From the NCBI GenBank assembly GCA_023231475.1, contig JALJEE010002581.1:1-53057 (forward strand): DNA of 53,057 bases, written 5' to 3'. A program made the translations under genes and the position numbers. The DNA comes from Seison nebaliae. Taxonomy: Eukaryota > Rotifera > Pararotatoria > Seisonacea > Seisonidae. Shown here piece by piece: positions 9,220 to 21,455 of the stretch (the stretch's first letter is position 1; every line of letters starts with the position of its first letter). The notes under the pieces are model-generated. The model was not told where the DNA came from. It was given only the letters and a program-made list of their open reading frames with translations, and did no database searches.

Positions 9220-11232
9220 TTATTTATTCGTTTCTCTTAAATTTCGTCTGGCTTCTACCAAATCATCCTTTGCTCTCTGGAACGATGTTATGACATCTTG
9301 AATGTTCTCCGCTGTGTCATGTTCGTTGTAATGTTGCCGATCCGTCAGTTGTTGGATTTTGTGCATTTTAATAAACGTATCCATTGTATACGGTTCAGCC
9401 ATGTTGTTTGTATTGGTTAATCTTATCAAATCTCTTGATTGCCAACCAACATTAAACCGAACAACAATATCTCCCGTCGTTTGTGTGGCCAAAGCGAAAC
9501 GAGAGAGAATGTTATGTTTCTTCCCTAACGAATCAATCCGTCTCTTCTGATGCTTATTCAAGGAACTCCATCGTTTACCTTCATTTATCAGACGATGTTG
9601 TTGTTCCATTAGCGATTCGGGAACACCGACATATTCCATGTTGGCAATCTCTTCATTTCCCCCGATGAAGAATCGCCGCAGTTCATTCACACGGGAATCA
9701 TTTCCTCTTAATCGCCAACAATCGATTGTCGTATAAATCGAACCGGTCGCCGTCGGTAAATAACTGAATCCATAACCAACATTCTTATATCGTTCCCAAT
9801 TATCTTTAGCACCGACCTCCACATAGAATCGGGGCCAATCATTGAATTGGAGATTAGACGAACAATGATTATCATCGTTAATTCTGTCATGCATATTGTG
9901 TGGAGGACACAAATCGAATTCGAATGGATGAGAGAAATACCATATTCGATTACGTTGACTATGTTGACCTTTGGCCATATGAACGATGTTGGTGTAACCA
10001 ATGAGACATTCGCCTCGATCTCCATACATTTTATTCGGATTCTCATCTTCGTCCAATACCGGTTGTGTGGGAGTTCGGAAAAGCCAGTTTTTAGGTAATC
10101 GTAAAAGAAATCGTACGAACAATGGATTATCATCAAAATTCCTCCCACAAATTATATTACCATTAACCACCATGCGCATATGATTCTCTGGTATATCATT
10201 TATCAATTTCATCATTTCTTCTTCAACATCCACTTTCCTCCCAAATTGAGACGATCTCATTAACAAGTGTCTACGTTGATTCTTTCGTTCTTCTAACCAT
10301 CGATTTTCCGTTTGTACCAACTTCCCATGACTATCTAATGATTTCGATACGTTCTCAATGAAATATTCGTAATAATCATTTGGTGAGGTGGTTGTCAAAC
10401 GATAGGCAGTTATACTATTCGGCACCGAAAATAATTCGTTGCCATCTCGAATTGTATTGTCTCTCAAATGACTAGTTTGCCATGGAGTAGTCTTCTCTTT
10501 TAAATCGTCGAATTCTTCATTGAAAACGATTTGACTATTAATTCCATTAAAATCTGGCCTAATGATAATTTGCCCGGGAACATCTAAATTTTCATGAATT
10601 ACACATAAAATATATTCGTTAATTTCTATCATCTTCCGATTAGAAAACTCAACGCAGATGATAAACGTCTTATAATTGGGAAGTTGACGCCATTTGTTCG
10701 TCTCCGGATCAAAATTCACCACTTGATCACTACCACGATTTCTCAGTTCGGAATTTGTATTTGCTGATTTTTTTTCTTCCATATATTCGCCATCATATTC
10801 TTTCAATTTATCCTTGTCCAATGTAGTTAATCCACATTGCTGATGAACATATTGTCCTGTAAAATCATCATACGCCGTATATGTGAAAATTCTGGAACGA
10901 TTCAGAACTTCATCTCCTTCCTCATTAAACAACGTCTTCTTCAGTTCTAACGCTTTCTTCCTCCGTTCATTGTCTAACGATGTGTCTCCTTTGAAATCGT
11001 TTGAGGAATAATGTGCAACTTCCTTTCGCGACATCACCTTCTCCTGCCATTTCAATATCAGAATCTGCTTCTCTACTTTCTTGTCGTCAGTGCTATTAGA
11101 TGATTTCTTATTTAATAAATCACGATCATTTGAAGACCAATCGCCACGCTGCAACGTCACTCGAATACGCAAATTCTCGATTGGATCAGATGTGGTGTAA
11201 ACAGCCGATTCGTAATTAGGCTCCATCGTCAT
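9220..11232 (-). CDS. MKS1: MKS1 homologue (B9-domain protein of the ciliary transition zone)
   Basis: Single uninterrupted frame of 670 codons plus stop; vertebrate MKS1 is about 560 residues. The N-terminus AVYTTSDPIENLRIRVTLQR corresponds to the conserved MKS1 opening (AVY-SRDP--NLR-RV-LQR). The B9 domain covers roughly residues 390-600: LFVRFLLRLPKNWLF, GYTNIVHMAKGQHSQRNRIW, then HPFEFDL, WPRFYVEVGAKDNWERYKNV and GYGFSYLPTATGSIYTTID, with the diagnostic WP-hydrophobic-EV...GYG-LP-PG-pattern. In the family, B9 proteins (MKS1, B9D1, B9D2) form the transition-zone gate at the base of cilia. The middle holds charged insertions that explain the extra length. No intron was needed, which is unusual for an animal MKS1. 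It converges on the ankyrin/DPY-30 gene, another likely ciliary gene. Confidence 0.9.
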   Translation of the reverse strand: MTMEPNYESAVYTTSDPIENLRIRVTLQRGDWSSNDRDLLNKKSSNSTDDKKVEKQILILKWQEKVMSRKEVAHYSSNDFKGDTSLDNERRKKALELKKTLFNEEGDEVLNRSRIFTYTAYDDFTGQYVHQQCGLTTLDKDKLKEYDGEYMEEKKSANTNSELRNRGSDQVVNFDPETNKWRQLPNYKTFIICVEFSNRKMIEINEYILCVIHENLDVPGQIIIRPDFNGINSQIVFNEEFDDLKEKTTPWQTSHLRDNTIRDGNELFSVPNSITAYRLTTTSPNDYYEYFIENVSKSLDSHGKLVQTENRWLEERKNQRRHLLMRSSQFGRKVDVEEEMMKLINDIPENHMRMVVNGNIICGRNFDDNPLFVRFLLRLPKNWLFRTPTQPVLDEDENPNKMYGDRGECLIGYTNIVHMAKGQHSQRNRIWYFSHPFEFDLCPPHNMHDRINDDNHCSSNLQFNDWPRFYVEVGAKDNWERYKNVGYGFSYLPTATGSIYTTIDCWRLRGNDSRVNELRRFFIGGNEEIANMEYVGVPESLMEQQHRLINEGKRWSSLNKHQKRRIDSLGKKHNILSRFALATQTTGDIVVRFNVGWQSRDLIRLTNTNNMAEPYTMDTFIKMHKIQQLTDRQHYNEHDTAENIQDVITSFQRAKDDLVEARRNLRETNK

Positions 11233-12710
11233 GGAAACGATGCTATCTCTCCTGATAACTATGGGAACTGGATCAAAATTTGAAAATGTGGAAATTCATA
11301 AACAATATCTTTCCGCAAAGTTCTTGAGTGAAAGAAAATTTGATTTTAAGCTTAAAGATGAAGCTAGTAGCGACTACCACCTGACTATGTGTGCTTCGAT
11401 TGGCTCAATTAGATGTTTAGGTGGGAGGGCAATTAACAAATTAAATTATATTGACATTTCTAACATATTTATGTCATTGGATGTTTTAAAATTTACAACC
11501 CTACCAATTATCCAAATCAACAATTTATTATTGGCAATGTTTGTTTAAAATGAACGATTATTTTCATTAAACTTAAAAAAAAAGGGGAGAGATAAAAGTT
11601 CTAATGTGAATACATAAAAATTTCAGTCAATAATGATAAGATCAAACATAATTAACTCTCAAAGGAATTTGTATGGTATGGCATTAAGTTAACTTAATAA
11701 TATCGATATCGATTTAATGCTTTCTGTCATCTTGCCTCTCTTCTCTAATGTGCTCACTTATAATTCCACTACTTTAGCGCGACGATCTGTCTAATTAAAT
11801 TAGAGGAAAGTGTTCGATCGATTTAAGTGTATTGATTTTAATGTGAGTGAAAGAAGATTTATCTCCAATTCATTTCTTATCATCTTGTACTGTCATTCTC
11901 ATTTGTGGAAGATTGGTTGTGGAAGAAGAGGAAGATGAGAAAGAAAGAAGAAGAAGAAGAAGAAGAAGAAGAAGAAAGCAATAGAAAAGAAGTAAATTCT
12001 ATTATTCTTTATCCGTCAACAGTTTAGAGTATTTGACATTTAACTGAACACCGTCAAAAATCATTTATTTAAATGCCAACATAATAACATCTAATATACC
12101 GTTGAAAGCTTCCCAGCTCACTGTTCGACGTCAACACCGAAGGTCTCGCTCGATCCAAGTTGTAGTCTCGCTACACAATCCCCCTCACTAACTCACTCAG
12201 CTCGCTAACTTGCCTGTTTAAGTTTTCTTTAATCGTTTATGATACACATTCGCCCATTATGACACGATGACATTTGGCATGTGGTCGAACTTCTGCCTGA
12301 AATTTACGAGTAAATTCCCCTTCAACTCTACTCATTCACAATTAGAAGTGAAATTCTCTTATTTCCTTCGTTGCCTATTAATTGTCGCTAGTTATTTTTG
12401 TCGCCACAATAAAATATGATAATTCGAAGAAAGGAAACATTCAGACACACTAATAATGAACACAAGAGTTTCTTATGAACATTAAATTTTTACGATTTCT
12501 CTAAATCTTTTCAATTTCATCATTACTAGATCCATGACGTATGTCATTAACCCGATCATTTGGTTGCGCCTCATCGATCGAAAATAAGTGAGTTGACTCT
12601 CAATTCATTTCTCTCTTTCACGTTAATAGATATTTCCTCCCAATATTTTCTTCATTCACATCAAAAATAATCCAATCAAATTATCGATATTTTCCCTCTT
12701 TCGTACAAAT
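11233..12710. other. Divergent intergenic region between MKS1 and TBX20
   Basis: About 1.5 kb that must hold the promoters of MKS1 (-) and TBX20 (+). A (GAA) repeat runs at about 11942-11977. A 105-codon open frame beginning at 11231 overlaps the MKS1 start on the opposite strand; it lacks protein-like character and is not treated as a gene. No tRNA or coding exon seen. Confidence 0.35.
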
Positions 12711-14153
12711 ATGTCAACATTCAACTTATCCGAAAGGGCAAATGCCTTTTCTATCGGCGCTCTCCTCAGCAATCGATTAAAACGGAAAACTAATGACGAT
12801 ACCGACTACGTTCGACATTCAAAGAAATTGCGGAATGATTCTCCCATCTCTGCTGTCAATTGTGTATTGGAAACGGCGGATTTGTGGAAGAAATTCGAAT
12901 CATTCGGAACTGAAATGATCATAACTAAATCCGGAAGGTTCTCCTTCTTCATTTCTTTTCCAAAATCTCATTCCCCTCCACCAAAAGACGAATGTTCCCC
13001 ACACTTCGAATCAGTTTCACTAATTTAGAACGATTGGCAGAGTATTGTGTTATCGTCGATATTCAACCAACTGATAATAAACGATATCGTTACGCATATC
13101 ATCGATCAACTTGGTTGATTGCCGGTAAAGCCGATTCCACGCCAACATCACGTATCATCATACATCAAGACAGTCCATTCACTGGACAACAATTAGAGAA
13201 TCAGGTCCTCTCATTCGAAAAAGTGAAATTGACAAATAATGATTTGGATAAATCGGGTCAAGTTTATTCGCATCTCAATCTCTTCTAGTTTTCTCATTTC
13301 TCATTTTAAAGTTAATACTCAATTCAATGCACAAATACCAACCAAGAATTCATCTAGTTAAAATAGGTCACATCGCTGACTTCCAACAGAAGTTAAGAAA
13401 GCGAACAATCGATCATCTCATCACCAATTTACAATCACTCGATAATTTCGAACATCAAACTTTCTCCTTTCCCGAAACCACATTCATAGCAGTGACAGCC
13501 TATCAGAACCAATTGGTTTATATTCGATTTTTCATTCAAATTCTATTTCTTTTCATTGGAAACAGATAACAAAATTGAAAATTGATTGTAATCCGTTTGC
13601 GAAAGGTTTTCGCGATGCTTCTCGATTAATCGATTTTGACAAGTTTCTTTTCTTTTTTAAAATTTCTATTATTATTTTCTTTCAAATTATTTGTTTCCAT
13701 TTCAATAGGGAATTTAATTATTCATCAAAATCTTCCAATTCAAATGAGAAGAATGACAAAAGTGAAAAGATGATCAGTGTAGACGATGTGCTCAATCCTC
13801 AACAGAAGAAATTGAATGCATATCTATTGCATCAAGCGAAGCAGATATTTGAAAGAAATCGAATGGAAATTCTTAAGAATAAACCGGAAACAAAAACAAA
13901 TACAGAAATCACATTGTTCCATTCACTATTACATCAAATGAAACCGAGTTTCTCCATAAACGATTTTTTAAATTTTATGAATTTACAACAATCAACATTA
14001 TCGACATCATCTCCCACAATCACTTCTATGCAACATACACCATCAATGAAGAAAATTGTAGAATCGATTGAGAGATCGTCACTCTCTTCCACTTCCACTT
14101 ACATGTTACTCAATTTACTTTTAATGAAATGTCATCGAAACGACGAGAAATGA
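12711..14153 (+). CDS. TBX20: T-box transcription factor, TBX20 class
   Basis: CDS join 12711-12937, 12988-13261, 13312-13515, 13566-13642, 13709-14153, giving 408 aa; introns 50, 50, 50 and 66 bp. The N-terminal [14 protein letters not shown] matches the engrailed-homology-like motif characteristic of TBX20 (LS-RANAFSIAAL). The T-box (about residues 55-260) shows [88 protein letters not shown] and [15 protein letters not shown]. These are TBX20-type residues; the loop before FSFPET is about ten residues longer than usual. Family role: sequence-specific DNA binding in heart/midline and neuronal development (midline/H15 in flies). The C-terminal 150 residues are Ser/Thr/Asn-rich without a known motif. 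The intron at 13643 and the last exon are placed by phase only. Confidence 0.93.
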
Positions 14154-14310
14154 AATATAAAAATTTTCAAATTTGCAAAGAATTGGACTTGTTAAATAAA
14201 TTTTTTTTCTGTTCTAAACTTGATAAATATTGGATGGATAAATTTTATAATTTATTTATGAAAAGTAAATCAGAAAAACGACGAATGTTCCATTAAAAAA
14301 TGGTTTACTT

Positions 14311-16351
14311 TTACATCATTGGAGCTGGTGAGGCGTTTGGTGACCGTCCAAGATTCATTGTGGCGAGTCGTTGTAATTCGACAAAATCCATCGAATTCTC
14401 AACATTCACTTCTTGCAAATATTCGATGGCACTCACTTGAGTCTCAATGGCTGTTACCACATTGATGATATAAGGAAGATCTTTCGCATCTCTCGTCAAT
14501 GGAATTGTCTTTTTTAGAGAGACGAGTGCCGCTGGTAAGTTGTTCATTTGCATCAATAATTGAGCATTTAATTGATGGAGTGTGTCTGAATTATTCTCTC
14601 GCATTAACATCAATTGAATGTCACATTGAACTTGTTTCATATCCGTTTTCTCATTATTGATACGATGCATGATTGCTTCGATCTCATACAAATTAACAAA
14701 ATTTCGACAATTCGTTTGAATTTGTTCTGTCAATTCTTCTACTTTATCTTCATTTCCATTAACTCGATGTATCTGCATCATCAAATGAATGATGTCACAA
14801 TTGTTCGGGAAATCCTTTAACAACTTTCCCATTTCCCTCTCAATTCGCAATTTCGTCGATTCCGTACATTCCTTTCTTAACTCAATCATCAATTGTTGGG
14901 CGTTGAGAATAGCTTCCAAATAGACATCACTCGGAAACTTGTCGATATTGATCAACGATTTTGCTTTACGATTAGCATCACTCGATGCATCTATATTATC
15001 CATCGTCAACAATAATTGAGTTCGATGATAATAAACATCGATATTCTGCTCATCCACATGTTCAGCTTCGTTAATCTTCAAAAACGATTGTTCGAATTCT
15101 TGTAATTGTAACAACAACGCTGAATATTTCATGAGAGTCGACACTTTAATCAATTTCATCACTTGATCGTTCTCAAGTGATTTCCCTACAACTAACGCTT
15201 TCTCAAAACATTCACGCGATTCAGTCATTTGACCCTATATAGAATTAGAAAAGATTTGTTCAAAAACATTTTCAAAAAAAAAAATTAAGAAAATTAGAAA
15301 AAGTTTTCCAAGAAAAAAATTAGAAAAAATTTAGAAAGGAATTATATCAGAAATAATGAGCAAATAAGGTAAATATGAAAGAATGATGGCTAACATGGAG
15401 GAAGTATATGGATCCCAAAAATGTTAAAGCCGCTGATAAATTACGTGAGACTGGTAATTGTTTGTCGGGAATCTTTTCTTGTTCTCCAATGAAAGAGTTT
15501 AACCGTTGAATAATCGCTGAAACTTCCTCGGCGTCGCAGAAAGCTCCGGCGAGATAATCATTTCGAATCAAACATAAATCATCGACGAATATATGTTGGA
15601 AGAATGTAACGGATGTTTGAGATAATTCAACTGTCTGTTCATCGTTTTCCATAATTGGGATGATGAAATATGGATAACAAAAGATGTCTCGGAAACAAGT
15701 AGTGAAATATTGATATACTAATCCACGTCCAATTATTGGATATGATCGATTGGCAATCTGTTTCAATTCATTTTCCACCACAATTTGAAGATATCCATCC
15801 GCTTCAGTCAAAGTGGAAGGCGATGAAAATTTCTCGAGGAGAGCAGCAACTGTCGAATTAAAAAGCGCGTCTTTAAATTTGGCTTGTTTGGCGAGAGCTC
15901 TCGATTTCCTGAGATATGCTTTCCCATATTCCACATTGAGTTTGAGAGCTTTCGTGCAATGTTCGAGCACTGTCTCTTCATCATTCAATTGTTCAGCGCA
16001 AGCCGCTATATTCTGATGGAAGATTGCACGCATCTTATCACAATCCTCCAAATCATCAGCTAAGTCAATCGCTTTCTCATAAAAGACGATTGCTTCTCGA
16101 TATTGTCCATTCTTAAACAATTTATTACCCTTCTCTTTATATCGGAGAGCGAGATCATTCGGATACAAATCTTCTTCATTCACATCATCCGATTGATTTT
16201 CATTCTCATCATTTCCCTTCTTTCCACCTCGCAAATATCGATAGGCGATGTACGTCGTCGCCAATCCTGTCACCGTCACTCCAACAACGACCAGTGTTCG
16301 TTTGTTAAGAATCGAAGAATAATTCTTATTCATTTGGAAAACTGATGACAT
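14311..16351 (-). CDS. TOMM70: TOM70, mitochondrial import receptor with TPR repeats
   Basis: Two exons, 16351-15395 and 15234-14311, separated by a 160-bp intron; 626 aa, close to human TOM70 (608). An N-terminal membrane anchor at residues 18-40 (LVVVGVTVTGLATTYIAYRY) is followed by a basic stop and an acidic linker. The clamp-type TPR block (residues about 68-175) includes ALRYKEKGNKLFKNGQYREA and YGKAYLRKSRALAKQAKFKD, which in the family bind the EEVD tail of Hsp70/Hsp90. The C-terminal TPR superhelix that binds preproteins is more diverged. It acts on the mitochondrial outer surface, receiving carrier precursors. The stop lies 157 bp from the TBX20 stop, tail to tail. Confidence 0.88.
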
Positions 16352-17340
16352 TTTTAGTAAATTTATATCCTTCGAATCAATGGAATGAAGACATATTCAT
16401 TTACTTCCACTCATCAAATGCTTTTTCAAATTAACTTTCTCACTAGAGAATTGCAATTTCCTTTTTCAAATAAGGCATTTGTCTTTTTAAACATTCAAAC
16501 TATCCAACAATCATTCCTCCATTTTATCTTATTAGAAATATTAGCCTATTTATTAACGATTCTGCTTCACATTCTTCACATGTTCTCCTTCAGGACACAT
16601 GAATTTATTGACAAAAAATCTTAAGAGAAATCAACATTAACCTTTCATTTCACTAACTATGAATATTTAAAACAAAAAGTCATTTATAGTTTAATGAACT
16701 CAAAAGAAGAGTTATAAATTCAATTCATTAGTTACTAGAGAAAGAAAAAAGTCAAATGCAATTAAACTAACAGTAAGTGTTCCTCTGACTTCAATGATTG
16801 TTGTAAGTTTTTCAATCCTCTTCCATCATTTCGATAGTGATTCTATTCAATTTATTAATATTCAGACTCTCAAATTTATAATCACATTTATGAAAACAAT
16901 TGATCATTTTTACTTAACAAGTCAATTCTAAGTTAACGTCAGTTAAATAGATGAAATAAAAGTTGTAAATAAATGAGAAAAAGTTCAACAGGAACGATGG
17001 AATTATGAACAAAAGAAAAGAAATGGTAGAGAGCTATGATAATGAAGATATACATCGTTGAATATTTACTATTTTTATTAATAAGTAATAAATTGAATCC
17101 CCACGGGGCAAATTAAATAGAAAAAATGATAACTCTTTCGTAGAGTTATTGATAATAAAATTCCTAATAAGATTATATTAATAATAAGATTTATAATACT
17201 AAACATTTATATATTTTTGAAAAATATGATTGAAAAAATAATTGAAAAAAACTAAAACGAATGTTAAAGTATTTTTCACTGGGAAAAGAAAATATTGAAG
17301 TTCATTTTAATCATCATTCGATGATATTATAATGAGTAGA
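16352..17340. other. Intergenic, no gene seen
   Basis: About 1 kb of AT-rich DNA between the TOM70 start and the 3' end of the secreted-protein gene (both on the - strand). Open frames here are short and biased by A/T; none looks coding. It should hold the TOM70 promoter. Confidence 0.35.
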
Positions 17341-18144
17341 TTATTTTTTCAGTTCCATTAGAATTCTTATTTTTTTCATTAAGACAAAGTCGTCACCTAC
17401 TGTTATGGTAATATATTTATTATGTTCAAATAAATTATATTCCAAACAATCCGATGACTTACCGAACCAGAATGCATAATCCTGAGAAGAACAACTCACT
17501 ACATGCAAATCGTTTGTTGTTCTAAACGGTCGGTTAATCGATTCATCAGGAAATAAATGGAATTGATCTTTGATTGTTGTTTTCACCGGATACTTCAGAA
17601 CTAATTTGTAGTTTTCGTTTTTCGGTTTAATTTGTACGCCGGGGTATTCGCAATAAAATTTTTCATCATTAAGATTAAAGAATTCTATACGAAATTTCCT
17701 GTTTTTGTTCAATTTAGTCAACTGAACTAGCAATCGCAGACCGATCCAATTGGCAGTAGGATCGCCGAATGGGTTCTCATATTCCTGAACTTGTGCACCG
17801 AAATAATCAGATTGTAGACTTTCTCTTAACGCCACAATTAAATACATTTTCCCATTTACCGATGTTAATCGCGAATTTGCCACCGTGTTTCTAATTTTCT
17901 CGGATTCAGTTATTTTCGACAAAATTGAATTAGGATATTCATAATCCGTTAACCGTTTTACACCCTCGTTGACAGCAACACAACCGTCACTATCTTCACA
18001 TCTGACGACATCGACAGTTTCTCTTCCTTTGTTTTTTGCTCGTATTTGTCGATAGTAATGAATGTTGGCAGAGAGAAAACCGTCAACACAAAAAGTGATA
18101 ACGACAAATAGATAGAAAGAGGAGGTCCTCAAGAAACAATTCAT
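17341..18144 (-). CDS. Unknown secreted or membrane-tethered protein (267 aa)
   Basis: Uninterrupted frame. Start set at ATG 18144 (MNCFLRTSSFYLFVVITFCV), which gives a textbook signal peptide: basic n-region, hydrophobic core, likely cleavage after FLSA near residue 27. The mature part has five Cys (RCEDSDGCVAVN, FYCEYPG, VSCSSQ, SDCLEY), compatible with disulfides, and alternating beta-type stretches (KMYLIVALRE, KFRIEFFNL, YKLVLKYPV, KYITITVGDDF). This suggests a small all-beta extracellular fold. No transmembrane helix after the signal. I recognise no family; it might be lineage-specific. Confidence 0.65.
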   Translation of the reverse strand: MNCFLRTSSFYLFVVITFCVDGFLSANIHYYRQIRAKNKGRETVDVVRCEDSDGCVAVNEGVKRLTDYEYPNSILSKITESEKIRNTVANSRLTSVNGKMYLIVALRESLQSDYFGAQVQEYENPFGDPTANWIGLRLLVQLTKLNKNRKFRIEFFNLNDEKFYCEYPGVQIKPKNENYKLVLKYPVKTTIKDQFHLFPDESINRPFRTTNDLHVVSCSSQDYAFWFGKSSDCLEYNLFEHNKYITITVGDDFVLMKKIRILMELKK

Positions 18145-19301
18145 TTCTACCAAAATTTTATTTTTTCAGTATTTGTCCAAATTTATTTCGTTTCATTCGA
18201 AAAATGTTCACATTTATATTATCGAATTTTTAATACCTTTCTTTATTGAAATCCCAACTCCAAATTATTCTCGCTTACCGAACATTATTGATTTAATGAA
18301 TGGTGTGAATAATAAGTGATCTTATGCGAGGAAAATATTATGTCTTTACCATAATAAATTCTACTAACTTCGGTTGACGGTTGTGTTATTGGTTTGATAT
18401 TAAAAGTCATGAAGAAAAGTGGCGGATGGAAGAAAAATGAGGCGATGGACATTTTTTCGTATATTTTCTGTGATTGTAATTATGAAAAATCTCTTGTGTT
18501 TATTAGATAGACTTATTAGGACAAAAGAATCATTTCATGTAAATAGTTTTCCTATAAATCTACTCGTTTTGTATTTAACTTACAGAAAATGATGTGTTAT
18601 GATGTAAATCGATAACTAATTTATTTGGTCGATCGGAACTTCTTCAATTTATTAATAAAATTGATTTTTTCTCTATCGATTTTCTTTTCTTTTCAACCAT
18701 ATATGTCTCCTATCGTTAATCCCAAGTTCCACAACAACAAAAAAATATTTTTTAAATTATCTTCATCTGAAATTGTCAACAAGTCCCTTTATCGAACACG
18801 AGCTAATACACAGAAATTAGATATTCATTATAGCGCTATTGGAATTACATTTATAATATTGAAATTTTATCTAAGCGAAAAAACAGTTTAGTTCCGTTCT
18901 AGAATAAGAACGAAATGTGGAAAAATCATTAATAGAATTAATAAAGAATAGAAAATAATAATTTTTTTCCTACGCTATTTTTAAAGTTAGGATTTTTATA
19001 AAGTTAATTAGTAAAGTTAATCGATTATTCGTTAACTTTCCCATTTAAAATTTAGGGAGAATAGAAAGTGGAAAGTCAATTAAATTAGTCAAAGGTCAGT
19101 TGACAAATTAGTAAATTAATAATTTACTTTACAATAATTTTTTTCAATAATAATTGAGAGTTAATATTATTGAATATGAATGTAGGGCACATTGGTAAGT
19201 GTAGGAATTGATTGATAATGAAAAAGATGAAAGGATGAGAATAGAAATTGATTTCGATGAAGAGAATTTCAGATTTTAAGCTGCAGAAAATATAAAAGAA
19301 G
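18145..19301. other. Divergent intergenic region, no gene seen
   Basis: About 1.15 kb between the secreted-protein gene (-) and MINDY-3 (+). Strongly A/T-biased. The open frame near 18625-18891 is Lys/Phe/Ile-rich and not convincing. Contains the two promoters by position. Confidence 0.35.
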
Positions 19302-20863
19302 ATGAGTCAGAATGGTTGGAAGAATTCGATTGAGAAGTTGGTTTGGTTGAAGGATGGTCGTGACAAGAATGAATTGGAGAATGAGTTCGAACAATGGTCT
19401 CAAGGTTTTACGTTTAGTGAGTTTGAGAAAACGGCACTAATCCAAGAGATGGGTGGTCCATGTGGAGTGATTGTTCCAGTTCAAGCGGAAATGATTTACC
19501 ATTTATTATTTGCACCTCAACCTTTATCCGACGAGATGACGTGGAGAAATTATGATAATCGTAATTCGATTCTCACATTGGCATTATACGAGATTTTAAT
19601 TCGAGCATCATCAGAAGAGAATAAATTCCGATTAGTGCGAATGAATCGATCAACGATCGAAGAGATCGATATGAAAATGGACAAAGAAGAAGAAGATATG
19701 TTTAGTGAGGAGATGATCGGTTTGAAAGATGATTCTGACGAGATAGTAATGATAACGAAAAAAGAGAAGAAATCAATGTTGACATTGACATCAGGTCAAT
19801 TCCATGAATTGTTAGAGATCGAATCAATAGAATCAAGAGAAGAATTGAAGAAATATCTTGAGACTCATCTTAATCAATATCTTGAACGTTATGGAATTAT
19901 TTTATTTCTCTATTCCGTCATTATGTCACGTGGAATTGATGTGATTGAGAAAGATTTAATATCGGCCGATCAACCAATATTGATTGATATGTACGCACTC
20001 GCCAACCAATCACTCATCAATTTAATGTTGATTGGAGAAGCTGTTCCTTATGTGTGGGATGATGATAAGAATTTAGAGGGATTAATTCTTCGTGGAATTC
20101 CTCGACGATCAAAAATCGGATTTCTTACAATGATGGAACATCATCGTCTAGTGGAGGTGGGATGGAAATTAAAGAATCCTCAATTTCCAATTTGGATATT
20201 AAGCAGTGGAGATCATTTGACTCTCTTCTTCTCTACACAACTCAAATTGACGAAAGAGAATGAACGAGTGAAAATGTTACGATTGGCTGATCAGATTTTC
20301 ACTCAACAAGAAGCATCTCCTCAATGTCAATTTATCATGAAAGAGAAATTACTTGTTATTTGTAACGAATTGGGAATTTATGTGGATAATTTAGATCGTC
20401 TCTATCGAGAATTGGATAGAGACGATCTGGGAATTATTTCAAAAAATGAATTCTTACGATATTTCTATCCGGAAGCATTTGCAGCAATCAAAGCAACTGA
20501 AATGACAAATGACGATTCGATTATCGCCATTGAACAAGTGTTGAATGTGGAAGAGGAAGGTACTGGCACTGCCAACATACAACGAGGTGATCCACTCTTT
20601 GGCAATTTATTCCATGCGTTCCATTATAATGGTTTGAAGAATTCGAATTTTCAAAAAGAAGTTCAATTTAAATTTGAATTTTTAATCTCATTAAATTAAA
20701 TCTGTTACAGGTTCGTTATCGAGAATGTGAAACACAAATTCTCGATTTTTCACAATCGGCAAAACTCGTGACGAAAACGACGTTGATGGGGAATGTGTTA
20801 GAGACGAAATGGGCAACTCTATTCACCAAATGGAAAGAAAACATTGAACCCAACATCAATTAA
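19302..20863 (+). CDS. MINDY3: MINDY-3 (FAM188A) K48-type deubiquitinase
   Basis: CDS join 19302-20660 and 20711-20863; the 50-bp intron gives FQKE|VRYRE across the splice; 503 aa (human 445). Seen: WSQGFTFSEFEKTALIQEMG, then the catalytic Cys54 in GGPCGVIVPVQ; YGIILFLYSVIMSRGID; NQSLINLMLIGEAVPYVWD; RSKIGFLTMMEHHRLVEVG; FPIWILSSGDHLTLFF with the catalytic His near residue 305; an EF-hand-like segment (RELDRDDLGIISKNEFLRYF); and the C-terminal FHYNGLKNSN typical of MINDY-3. Known for the family: cysteine proteases trimming Lys48-linked ubiquitin. An acidic Met/Lys/Glu-rich stretch at about 118-158 accounts for part of the extra length. It ends 181 bp from the pseudokinase stop on the other strand. 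Confidence 0.93.
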
Positions 20864-21044
20864 CAACTGAGAGATATTTGCGAGAGAAGATATTTTAAAA
20901 ACACTTTCCATTTGTTTTCCTGTTTTTTTTTTTGTACGCACCACATCTTTATGAACAGAAAAAGAAATTTTTATCGAATTTATTTTTATAATTAATTCTT
21001 TCGATTTTTATAAACTTTGATAAATGTAAAGAAGTGAAATGTCG

Positions 21045-21423
21045 CTAGTCGTCATCCTTTTCAACAATTCGATTCATTGTTCGATAAAGTAATCGCCCGG
21101 TAGTTTGTTTCTCAAAGAATCGTTTCATTTCTATATCTCCGTCTTTAACGTTCTGTTCTACTAATCTCTCAATCTGAACAAAGGAATTTTGATGGAATTA
21201 TAATCATTTATCAAATTCTAACTGTTGTGACAAACGGAGAGATTTTCTTATTTTCTTCTGTCGCCATAGTGATGAGTTGTCCGGTACGATGTCGAATAAA
21301 ATTGATTTGCTTCGATGGAACTTTCTCTTCTTCCTCTTCTTTCACCTTCTCTTTTACTACTTCATTCTTTTCCGCTCCTTTCTCCACCTTCTCCTCTTTT
21401 ACATCATCATCATTATCATCATT

Positions 21424-21455
<32 letters not shown>

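Noticed and set aside
11231-11548. 105-codon frame on + diverging from MKS1
   Set aside because: Overlaps the MKS1 start region, low-complexity ending and no family similarity or splice support.
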